Positions 39,531 through 47,632 of a stretch of 64,000 nt of DNA are shown here, piece after piece; position 1 is the stretch's first letter, and every line of letters starts with the position of its first letter. Origin of the DNA: Bacteroidota bacterium. Its GTDB lineage: Bacteria > Bacteroidota > Bacteroidia > Chitinophagales > Chitinophagaceae. The notes beneath the pieces were generated by a model. That model ran no database searches. It worked only from the letters and a program-made list of their open reading frames with translations, and was not told where the DNA came from. The stretch spans positions 88,076-152,075 of the forward strand of contig JACPEA010000007.1 in the NCBI GenBank assembly GCA_016183765.1. The letters run 5' to 3'. Made by a program: the position numbers and the translations under genes.

Positions 39531-42500
39531 ATGAAAATTAATGCGGAAAACCGGTGTTCAGCGCCGGTGGCAAGGGCTGCAACCGCCCCTGTATCTGCCC
39601 GGCTGGGAATTCCGGATTCCACCGTCGGCGAACGATCTAAAATCTTGCTTATCATGAAACTGACAACCCTGCTGCTTTTAGCGGCTGTTCTCCAGGTGTC
39701 GGCCAGAACAACTGCCCAAACGGTATCTATTTCCGGCAAGGAAATGCCCTTGGTGAAAGTGTTTGAAAGTATCAAATCCCAAACAGGTTTCGTGTTTTTC
39801 TATGATGCGGTATTGCTGCAGCAGGGAAAACCTGTGAGCCTGAAAGTAAAGAACCAGCCCCTGACGGATGTGCTGCAGCAGGTATTCAGCGATCAGCCAT
39901 TGTCATGGAGCATCGTGAACAAGACCATCACCATTACTCCCAAACCCATTGAGGCAGCGACTGCAGAGAAAGCAGTGGAAGCCGTTATGGCCAATGTGGT
40001 AAAGGGTAAAGTAATAGACGCAAATGGTTCGCCCCTGGCTGGTGCCAGTGTGCTGATCAAAGGAACCAATAAAGGCGTGAAAGCAGAATCCGATGGTAGT
40101 TTCTCCATTGATGTTTCTGCTGATGCTACCCTGGTGATCTCTTATGTAGGCTATGAGACCAGCGAGATAAAAGTGGGTAACCAGACCAATCTTACCGTAC
40201 GACTGAAACAGGCGGTGGTATTGATAGACCAGGCCGTTGTAGTGGTAGGTTATGGTACCCAGCGTAAGAAAGACCTTACCGGAACCATTTCTACCGTAAA
40301 AGGGGAAGCGGTTGCTAAAATGCCGGGTACCAACCCTGTGTCTTCCTTGCAGGGTAAAGTGGCCGGTCTCACCATTGCCAACTCCGGAAGGGCAGGAGCC
40401 AGCCCGGTGGTTCGTATCCGTGGTATCAACAGTACCAACAGCGCCAACCCGGTATATGTGGTGGATGGTATCCTGCACGATAATATCGATTTCCTGAACC
40501 CTTCTGATATTGAGAGCATCGATGTACTGCGCGATCCATCCTCCATTGCCATCTACGGTCTGCGTGGTGCCAATGGTGTGATCGCCATCACTTCCCGGAA
40601 AGCCAACAGGGGTGAGACCCGTGTGAATTTCCAGAGTACTGTGGGTATCCAGAAAGTGAATGATCGCATCAAAGTTGCTGATGCAGCAGGTTTTAAAAAA
40701 TTATACGATGCCCAGCTGGCCAATTTGAGGGCAGCGGCATTTGATTATACCAACTATACGGCCAATACCGACTGGCAAAGCCTGATCCTGCGTGATGCGG
40801 TGATGACATCCAATAACCTCAGCATCGCCAATAACGGTGAAAAAAGCAGCACTTACCTGAATGTGGGATATACCAACCAGGACGGCGTGCTGCGCAACGA
40901 TAACTACAAACGTTATCTCGCCCGCCTGAACGAGGAGATCCGTTTCTCAGATAAGATCAAGGTTGGCGCTGAAGTGACCGGTTACCATTGGATCAGCAAT
41001 CCGCCATCTGCTTCTATCAGCAATGCATTATGGGCTGCTCCCATAGTGGATGTGCAGAAAGACCAGGGTACCTATTACAGCATGCCCTCTTTCCAGCGTG
41101 CACAGGTGGGTAATCCTGTGGCTGCCCTGAACAGGGGCAACGGAACCAGTATCGACAAAGGATTCCGCGTGATCGGTAATATCTATGGTGAGATCAAGTT
41201 CGCCAAATACTTTACCTGGCGCTCTACTTTCTATGCAGACCTTGGATTCAATACCGGGAGAGGGTTCGGCAGGCTGCCTTACACATTCATCAACCTGGGT
41301 GAAGGGGCAACGCCTACCACGACCACTTTCGATAATTCTGTAAGGACCTCGGTTTCACAAAACCAGAGCGAATCCAAACGTTACCAGCAGGATCATACCC
41401 TGAATTTTACCAAAAATTTCAATGGTAAACATTCGCTGACCGCACTGGCTGGTTTTACATCTATCTATAGTTACAGCTCCTATATCAATGGAACCAGAAG
41501 GGATACTTCTGTGAACATCAACGACAATCCGGATTTCTGGTATATCGGTGTTTCCAATGCCAATAACCCCGGCAATTTCGACGGTGGTGGTGGCGAAAGT
41601 TCCATTGCCGGTTATTTTGGAAGGGTGAGTTATTCTTATCTCGGCAAATACCTGCTGAATGCAACCGTAAGGAGGGACGGCAGTTCCAAATTCGCTCCCA
41701 GGAACCGCTGGGGTACTTTCGGTAGCGTAGGATTGGGCTGGATCGCCAGCGACGAGAATTTCATCCGCAAGATCAAGGGCATCGATTACCTGAAGATCCG
41801 TGGTGCATGGGGCTTAACGGGAAATGCCAACGGTTTTGCCGATAACCTGTATAGACCCGGTATTTCCAATGCTTCTACTGCTGTGTTTGGAGATAACGTG
41901 TACAGCTCTATCCAGGCCGCTTATATTCCTGATCCCAACCTGCACTGGGAAACCGTGAAAGGTATCGACCTCGGATTTGACCTGCGCACGCTGAACAACC
42001 GCATGAATGTTGAGTTTACCTGGTACAACAGAACCACTTCGGATATCCTTACCGCAGTGGCGCTGCCCAACGACAGCAGAAGCTTCTTCACCAACCTCGG
42101 ACAGATCACCAACAAAGGGATCGAAGTATCACTTGGCTGGAACGATAAGATAAGTAAGGACCTTACCTATGGTGCTTCAGTGAATTTCAGTTACAACAAG
42201 AACGTGGTGAACTCCATCGGTAACAACTTCAATTTCTCCATCATCGGGAACGGTGGTGCCAACCTGACCACTACCGGTCAGTCTATCGGTTATTTCTACG
42301 GTTACAGGCAGGTAGGTATCTACCAGTCTTCCGCAGATATGGCCAAAACAGCCACCTTCTCCAACTCACTGCCGGGCGATATCGCTTATGCGGATGTGAA
42401 TGGAGATGGTATCATTTCACCTGCTGATCGTGGTTATATCGGTACACCATTCCCTCCCTACAGCTTTGGTGGAAATTTCACACTGGGCTATAAAGGATTT

Positions 42501-42935
42501 GATGTGGAACTGGATGTGCAGGGAATGGCAGGTCATAAGATCTATGCACAACGCCGTACCTCCACTTTTGCGGTACTGAACTATGAAGTGAACCGTTTGA
42601 ATGCCTACACAACCCCCGGTTCTTCCAATATCGAACCCATACTGGATAATACCAGGGGTAATAACTTCCTGATGAGTACCTATTACCTGGAGCCGGGAGA
42701 TTATTTCCGTATCCGCAATTTCCAGATCGGGTACACATTCAGCCAGGGATTCCTGTCTAAAGCAGGTATTAAAAAAGCAAGGGTATTTGTTAACGGCCAG
42801 AACTTGAAAACATGGAGTAAGGTAACCGGTTACTCACCGGAGCCCATCATTGGTTCTATCCTGGGTGGCGGAGCTGATAACGGCTCTTATCCTGTACCGG
42901 CCGTGTATTCTTTCGGTCTTAACCTGACTTTTTAA
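39531..42935 (+). CDS. SusC/RagA family TonB-linked outer membrane transporter
   Basis: 1,134 residues. An unusually long signal region (about 62 residues, with the hydrophobic core LTTLLLLAAVLQVSA) is typical of Chitinophagaceae SusC. Then come an STN domain (about 63-115, SGKEMPLVKVFESIKSQTGF), a CarboxypepD_reg-like domain (KGKVIDANGSPLAGASVLIK), the SusC signature (VVVGYGTQRKKDLTGTISTV), the plug (SSLQGKVAGLTIANSGRAG) and a 22-strand barrel ending FGLNLTF. It imports the glycan released outside, powered by TonB. The STN domain supports signalling to the FecR/sigma pair just upstream. The first ATG is 136 bp from fecR. Confidence 0.95.
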   Translation: MKINAENRCSAPVARAATAPVSARLGIPDSTVGERSKILLIMKLTTLLLLAAVLQVSARTTAQTVSISGKEMPLVKVFESIKSQTGFVFFYDAVLLQQGKPVSLKVKNQPLTDVLQQVFSDQPLSWSIVNKTITITPKPIEAATAEKAVEAVMANVVKGKVIDANGSPLAGASVLIKGTNKGVKAESDGSFSIDVSADATLVISYVGYETSEIKVGNQTNLTVRLKQAVVLIDQAVVVVGYGTQRKKDLTGTISTVKGEAVAKMPGTNPVSSLQGKVAGLTIANSGRAGASPVVRIRGINSTNSANPVYVVDGILHDNIDFLNPSDIESIDVLRDPSSIAIYGLRGANGVIAITSRKANRGETRVNFQSTVGIQKVNDRIKVADAAGFKKLYDAQLANLRAAAFDYTNYTANTDWQSLILRDAVMTSNNLSIANNGEKSSTYLNVGYTNQDGVLRNDNYKRYLARLNEEIRFSDKIKVGAEVTGYHWISNPPSASISNALWAAPIVDVQKDQGTYYSMPSFQRAQVGNPVAALNRGNGTSIDKGFRVIGNIYGEIKFAKYFTWRSTFYADLGFNTGRGFGRLPYTFINLGEGATPTTTTFDNSVRTSVSQNQSESKRYQQDHTLNFTKNFNGKHSLTALAGFTSIYSYSSYINGTRRDTSVNINDNPDFWYIGVSNANNPGNFDGGGGESSIAGYFGRVSYSYLGKYLLNATVRRDGSSKFAPRNRWGTFGSVGLGWIASDENFIRKIKGIDYLKIRGAWGLTGNANGFADNLYRPGISNASTAVFGDNVYSSIQAAYIPDPNLHWETVKGIDLGFDLRTLNNRMNVEFTWYNRTTSDILTAVALPNDSRSFFTNLGQITNKGIEVSLGWNDKISKDLTYGASVNFSYNKNVVNSIGNNFNFSIIGNGGANLTTTGQSIGYFYGYRQVGIYQSSADMAKTATFSNSLPGDIAYADVNGDGIISPADRGYIGTPFPPYSFGGNFTLGYKGFDVELDVQGMAGHKIYAQRRTSTFAVLNYEVNRLNAYTTPGSSNIEPILDNTRGNNFLMSTYYLEPGDYFRIRNFQIGYTFSQGFLSKAGIKKARVFVNGQNLKTWSKVTGYSPEPIIGSILGGGADNGSYPVPAVYSFGLNLTF

Positions 42936-42956
42936 ACCTGTCAAAACATGTATACA

Positions 42957-44504
42957 ATGAAAAAGATAAATACATCCTTACCTGCGGTGCTGCTGCTGGC
43001 CTTTGTGTCTGTGCTGTTGACGCTGACAGGTTGTAAAAAAGACTTCCTGGATACACAACGCCAGGGAGCATATGATGCAGATAACTATCCTTATCCCGGA
43101 GGTTCCGGTCCGTACGACCAGTTCATCTTCGGCGCCTATAATGACCTCAGAAGTTTTAACGTGCATAGCCAGGCTTTTATCACGGCTACCAGCATCCGCA
43201 GCGATGATGCGGATAAAGGAAGTACGCCGGCAGATGGTGGTGCGAACGCCATTGATATGGATAACTTTCCGGTTGCGCCCAGTAATGGTTTTGCCAATAC
43301 TTTGTGGCTGGGGTATTACAGCCTGATCAACAAGTGTAACACCACCATCAAGGAAGTGAATACCAATACCACGATTACGGCCACAGACGCCATCAAAGCG
43401 CAGACGATCGGTGAAGCAAAATTCCTGAGAGGATATGCTTATTTTATGATGGTTCGCCTGTTCGGTAATGTTCCGGTCATCGATACGGTATTCGATAATC
43501 CCGCTGCACAGAACAACGTACCGCAAAGCACCGCGGCACAGGTATATGCGTTCATTGAAAAGGACCTGACCTATGCGGCCGGTAACTTACCGTTGGTGTG
43601 GGATAACAAATTTGTGGGTCGTGCCACCAGCAGTGCGGCCAACGGCCTGCTTGCCAAAGTGTACCTGACCCAGCAAAAATGGGGTCTGGCGATGAATACA
43701 GCTAACCTGGTGATGAAATCTGGCCAGTATGACCTGTCTACCCCTTTCGATAAGGTATTCCGGGAAGAAGGGGAGAACAGCAAGGAGTCTGTATTTGAAG
43801 TGCAGGCAACCGCCAATGCCTCTTTCCCAACCAGTAACGGGGTGCAGTATGCGCAGATACAGGGCGTGAGAGGATCGGGCGTGTTTGACCTGGGATGGGG
43901 CTGGAATACACCCAGCACACAACTGGAAGCGGCTTTCGAGGCCAATGACCCACGCAAGAACCGCACGATCCTGTATACCAGTACGGCTACCACTACGTAC
44001 CAGACTTTGTATGGTGAAACACTGCCGGTAGGTTTGCCCAATCCGCGTTACAATAACAAAGTATACACCAACCCGGCACTGCGTGCGTCTATCGGTAACC
44101 GTTTTGGTTACTGGATGAACATCCGTATCCTGCGTTATGCAGATGTGGTACTGATGTATGCCGAAGCAGCCAATGAACTGGGCGGAACGGATAATATCAC
44201 TGCTGCCAGAACCGCACTGAACTCTGTACGTCTGCGTGCAAGGAATGGGGTGGCTGGTATCTTGCCCGATGTTACCACTACCGACCAGGCAACATTACGT
44301 GATGCTATCCGCCGCGAGCGCCGTTCTGAACTGGCCATGGAGCACGACCGTTTCTTTGATATTGTTCGTTGGGGAGTTGCACAGACGGTGCTGAATGCTG
44401 CAGGCAAGAACAATTTCATCAACAGCAGGGATGTATTACTGCCGATACCGCAAACACAGATCGACCTGAGTGCGGGTGTGCTGAAGCAGAATCCCGGTTA
44501 TTAA
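42957..44504 (+). CDS. RagB/SusD family nutrient-binding lipoprotein
   Basis: 515 residues from the second of two close ATGs. Lipoprotein signal (FVSVLLTLTGC), then KKDFLDTQRQGAYDADNYPY, the TPR-like helices (EAKFLRGYAYFMMVRLFGNV) and the C-terminal RIRLRARNG-like segment (ALNSVRLRARNG) with AIRRERRSELAMEHDRFFDIVRWG, all SusD hallmarks. It forms a lid on the SusC barrel and binds the glycan at the cell surface. Starts about 20 bp after susC and is cotranscribed. Confidence 0.95.
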   Translation: MKKINTSLPAVLLLAFVSVLLTLTGCKKDFLDTQRQGAYDADNYPYPGGSGPYDQFIFGAYNDLRSFNVHSQAFITATSIRSDDADKGSTPADGGANAIDMDNFPVAPSNGFANTLWLGYYSLINKCNTTIKEVNTNTTITATDAIKAQTIGEAKFLRGYAYFMMVRLFGNVPVIDTVFDNPAAQNNVPQSTAAQVYAFIEKDLTYAAGNLPLVWDNKFVGRATSSAANGLLAKVYLTQQKWGLAMNTANLVMKSGQYDLSTPFDKVFREEGENSKESVFEVQATANASFPTSNGVQYAQIQGVRGSGVFDLGWGWNTPSTQLEAAFEANDPRKNRTILYTSTATTTYQTLYGETLPVGLPNPRYNNKVYTNPALRASIGNRFGYWMNIRILRYADVVLMYAEAANELGGTDNITAARTALNSVRLRARNGVAGILPDVTTTDQATLRDAIRRERRSELAMEHDRFFDIVRWGVAQTVLNAAGKNNFINSRDVLLPIPQTQIDLSAGVLKQNPGY

Positions 44505-44527
44505 TCATTGACCATTAACCTACTAAC

Positions 44528-45421
44528 ATGAAATACGATCACAAACATATACCACTACGGGAAAGCATGATGGCCATGCTCTTCCTGGTTATACTGGCAG
44601 CATCCTGTACCAAGGATGGTAATCCCAACAACCTGCCTTCTGTAAGCACAGCTGCTTACGATGGTAAGATCGACGGGTACAGCAGCTCTAATGAAGTGTT
44701 CCCCGAGAACCTGATTGCCTATTGGAGTTTTGATGACACCAAGAACGAACTGGTGAGTGGCACAGCACCCGGTTCATCCGCTAACGACAGTTATGTGGCG
44801 GATGGCGTAAGGGGCAAGGCATTGAGCCTGGCTGCCGGTTACCTGTATTTTCCCACACAGTTCCAGCGTTTTAAAACCGATTCGCTGAAGAGCTTCACCA
44901 TCAGTGCCTGGATCAGGATCCTGAACAATGGTTCCAAAAAGACCATGTTGTTCCAATTGGCGCGTCCGGGGATATTCACAGGTAATATCAATTTCATCCT
45001 GAACACCAATGCTAATCCTGCTACCAATACCAACCTGGTGATACAACCCACTTTCACCACCGTGGGTGGTGGTACACAGGATAATCTGAACAACGCACTC
45101 TATCCAACCATCGGTGCCACCAAATGGACGCATGTATTGCTTACCTACGATGGCAGCAGCGGTGTGTTCAATATCTGGGCCGACGGTGTGAAGATTGGCG
45201 GATATCCCAACAGGGGTACCGGTAACAACCTCTTCAAATCTTACGAGCCCAGCGAGATCATCATCGGTGCCAATTATAACGGTATTCCCGGTAAAACGGT
45301 TAGTACCGATGCCAATTATGCGCCCATGACCGGCCAGATCGATGAAGTGCGTATATTCAATAAAAGCCTGGGTGATGCGTATATCAGAGCATTGTACAAC
45401 CTGGGTAAAGCCAATAAATAA
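44528..45421 (+). CDS. LamG-domain lipoprotein, probable surface glycan-binding protein
   Basis: 297 residues. Lipobox near the N-terminus (LVILAASCTKDG), a short linker, then a concanavalin A-like/LamG lectin domain: LIAYWSFDDTKNELVSG, RGKALSLAAGYLYFP, KSFTISAWIRIL, KWTHVLLTYDGSSGVFNIWA and MTGQIDEVRIFNKSL. Position after SusD suggests a SusE/F-like surface binding role, inferred. A 13-bp hairpin terminator follows 5 bp after the stop, so it closes the susCD transcript. Confidence 0.87.
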   Translation: MKYDHKHIPLRESMMAMLFLVILAASCTKDGNPNNLPSVSTAAYDGKIDGYSSSNEVFPENLIAYWSFDDTKNELVSGTAPGSSANDSYVADGVRGKALSLAAGYLYFPTQFQRFKTDSLKSFTISAWIRILNNGSKKTMLFQLARPGIFTGNINFILNTNANPATNTNLVIQPTFTTVGGGTQDNLNNALYPTIGATKWTHVLLTYDGSSGVFNIWADGVKIGGYPNRGTGNNLFKSYEPSEIIIGANYNGIPGKTVSTDANYAPMTGQIDEVRIFNKSLGDAYIRALYNLGKANK

Positions 45422-45426
45422 TCCGG

Positions 45427-45464
45427 AACAGAGGCATAATCCCAAAAGTTATGCCTCTGTTTTT
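45427..45464 (+). terminator. Intrinsic terminator after the susCD operon
   Basis: Perfect 13-bp arms AACAGAGGCATAA (45427-45439) and TTATGCCTCTGTT (45449-45461), then TTT. It separates the transporter genes from the glucanase gene, whose ATG is 34 bp further on. Confidence 0.92.
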
Positions 45465-45497
45465 AAGTAGTCTTACTAATACGATAACCGTAAGTTT

Positions 45498-46844
45498 ATG
45501 CAACATAAATCCTTTATTCCTGTATTTGTCTGGGTATTGCTGGCACCATTGTTTTTGCAGGCCCAGAAAGTAAAATTATCGGCCGAAGATGAAAAGATCT
45601 TTACCGATGTACAACGCGCCACTTTCCAGTATTTCTGGGATGGGGCAGAACCCAATAGCGGCCTGGCCAGGGAACGTTTTCATACAGATAATATGTACCC
45701 GCAGAACGATAAGAACACCGTAACCAGTGGTGGCGGTGGTTTTGGTGTGATGGCGCTCCTGGTAGGTATCGAAAGAAAATTCATCACACGCGAAGCGGGT
45801 GTGAAACGATTGGAAAAGATCGTACACTTCCTGGAAACCGCCGATCGTTTTCACGGTGCCTGGCCTCACTGGTGGAATGGTGAAACGGGTAAAGTGAAAC
45901 CTTTCAGTAAAAAAGACGATGGGGGAGACCTGGTGGAAACTTCTTTTATGATCCAGGGACTGCTTTGCGCAAGGCAATACCTGCAACAGGGAAATGCCAC
46001 TGAGAAAGCACTGGCCGCCAGGATCGATACGCTTTGGAAGCAGGTGGAGTTCAATTGGTACACGCAGGGAAAGAATGTACTCTACTGGCACTGGAGCCCG
46101 GAATACAACTGGGATAAGAATTTTGCCGTAACCGGTTACAATGAGTGCCTGATCATGTATGTGCTGGCTGCCTCTTCACCCACCCATGGCGTAGATCCGA
46201 AAGTGTACCATGAAGGATGGGCACAGAACGGAAAGATCAAACTGGGTAACACAGGGGAAGCTGATGCACTGCAGTTGCGCCATCACGGCGATACGGTCAA
46301 TGGAGGACCTTTGTTCTGGTCGCATTACTCTTACCTCGGACTTGATCCGCGTGGATTGAAAGACAGGTACGCCGATTACTGGAAGGAAAATACCAAACAT
46401 GCCCTGCGCAACTACCGCTGGTGTGTGGAGAACCCGAATCATTTCAAAGGGTATGGGCCCGATAGCTGGGGACTCACTTCCAGTTATTCGGTAAGGGGGT
46501 ATTCAGGTCATGCGCCTGCTGCCAACAGAGATCTTGGTGTGATAGCTCCTACTGCGGCACTGTCATCCTTCCCTTATACACCCAAAGAGTCGATGCAGGC
46601 CATGAAACATTGGTATAAGGACCGCAAAGACAAATTATTCGGCGTATATGGTTTTTACGATGCATTCAGTGAAACGGAGAACTGGTACACCCCCCGTTAC
46701 CTGGCCATTGACCAGGGACCGATCGTAGTTATGATGGAAAATTACCGCACAGGGCTGCTCTGGAAATTATTTATGAGTTGTCCGGAAGTCAAAAATGGGT
46801 TACAGAAACTGGGTTTCTCCAGTCCATACCTGGCAAAGAAATAA
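45498..46844 (+). CDS. GH144-like endo-beta-1,2-glucanase (glucoamylase family protein)
   Basis: A 448-residue exported enzyme with signal peptide (FVWVLLAPLFLQAQ) and a full (alpha/alpha)6 barrel: VQRATFQYFWDGAEPNSGLA, NTVTSGGGGFGVMALLVGIE, RFHGAWPHWWNGETGKV, DDGGDLVETSFMIQGLL, AVTGYNECLIMYVLAASSP and GPIVVMMENYRTGLLW. This is the PF10091 family that contains the characterised Chitinophaga endo-beta-1,2-glucanase (GH144), which cuts beta-1,2-glucans into sophorooligosaccharides. Substrate is inferred from that likeness; nearby family members act on other glucans. It follows the transporter genes in one locus. Confidence 0.87.
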   Translation: MQHKSFIPVFVWVLLAPLFLQAQKVKLSAEDEKIFTDVQRATFQYFWDGAEPNSGLARERFHTDNMYPQNDKNTVTSGGGGFGVMALLVGIERKFITREAGVKRLEKIVHFLETADRFHGAWPHWWNGETGKVKPFSKKDDGGDLVETSFMIQGLLCARQYLQQGNATEKALAARIDTLWKQVEFNWYTQGKNVLYWHWSPEYNWDKNFAVTGYNECLIMYVLAASSPTHGVDPKVYHEGWAQNGKIKLGNTGEADALQLRHHGDTVNGGPLFWSHYSYLGLDPRGLKDRYADYWKENTKHALRNYRWCVENPNHFKGYGPDSWGLTSSYSVRGYSGHAPAANRDLGVIAPTAALSSFPYTPKESMQAMKHWYKDRKDKLFGVYGFYDAFSETENWYTPRYLAIDQGPIVVMMENYRTGLLWKLFMSCPEVKNGLQKLGFSSPYLAKK

Positions 46845-46970
46845 GGCAGGTACACAAGAAGCCATAATGGCCCGGTTATTAAGCACGGGTTCCATTATAT
46901 CAGACCGAATGAACCGCATGGGTTGTTTGAAAAAGGTATAGCAATCATTATTGAACACCAGGTCATTCGC

Positions 46971-46999
46971 ACGGCGTCTCTTCGGGGGCGCCGTTTTTT
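46971..46999 (+). terminator. Intrinsic terminator after the glucanase region
   Basis: ACGGCG (46971-46976) pairs with CGCCGT (46989-46994), extended by a TCTC/GGGG inner part around TTCG, then six T. The surrounding 276-bp spacer holds nothing else I can identify. Confidence 0.75.
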
Positions 47000-47120
47000 G
47001 TTGATGCGCTTTGTGATGACCGGAAGTGGCGGGAGTTTCGGCCTGGGATAGTGGCAGCTATGTTTCGCCGAAAGAACTCCCTGGCCACATACGGTCCGGC
47101 TGTTGGGAAAAACCATTGTA

Positions 47121-47456
47121 CTAATAGACGTTCATCGATTCCAGCCTGATAATACCTACATCGGTTGTAGTGCCATCCGTTACCTGTACGCCCGATTTTG
47201 AGGTGGACCGGTAAGGTGGAACCGCTTCAATGGAAAGGTTGTACTCGCCTGGTTTTACATTGCCGATCTCGAAAGATCCGTTTACCACGTTCACGCTGAA
47301 CGTGTCGCTGACAGAGATCGCCTGCACTTTGGCTGCGCCATTGGAGGGCTCTATCTGCCCCTTGATTTTACCGGTGGTGACATCTGTAAAACGAAGCGAC
47401 AGAACGCCTGCTGTGATGAGGAGAAGGGTCATCATGCCCCATGGAGTTTTTTTCAT
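47121..47456 (-). CDS. Small exported carboxypeptidase-regulatory-like (CnaB-like) protein
   Basis: A 111-residue protein: signal peptide or anchor (WGMMTLLLITAGVLSL), then one beta-sandwich domain GKIKGQIEPSNGAAKVQAIS, GSFEIGNVKPGEYNLSIEAV and VQVTDGTTTDVGIIRLE. The ending resembles that of the DUF4382 protein at 49.9 kb (VTNGATTDIGKISLQ), so the two may share an origin. Probably binds or stabilises other envelope proteins; role unknown. Single gene. Confidence 0.75.
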   Translation of the reverse strand: MKKTPWGMMTLLLITAGVLSLRFTDVTTGKIKGQIEPSNGAAKVQAISVSDTFSVNVVNGSFEIGNVKPGEYNLSIEAVPPYRSTSKSGVQVTDGTTTDVGIIRLESMNVY

Positions 47457-47632
47457 GATACTGGATTTAGGGTAAAAAATGAAAGAAGCAGAAATAGCCG
47501 CAAGTATTATGCCCGTGAAGAAATAGCACGATTAATGTTTTGTGAATACAGCTATGAAAACCGCGATAAGGATTCGTAAACGGCAAGAGATGAGGACGCT
47601 GTGTTACAGACTATGCTGATCCGGCTGAACAG

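Noticed and set aside
44774..45445. A 223-codon minus-strand frame opposite the LamG lipoprotein
   Set aside because: The LamG domain is well supported on the plus strand and the antisense frame runs into the terminator hairpin.
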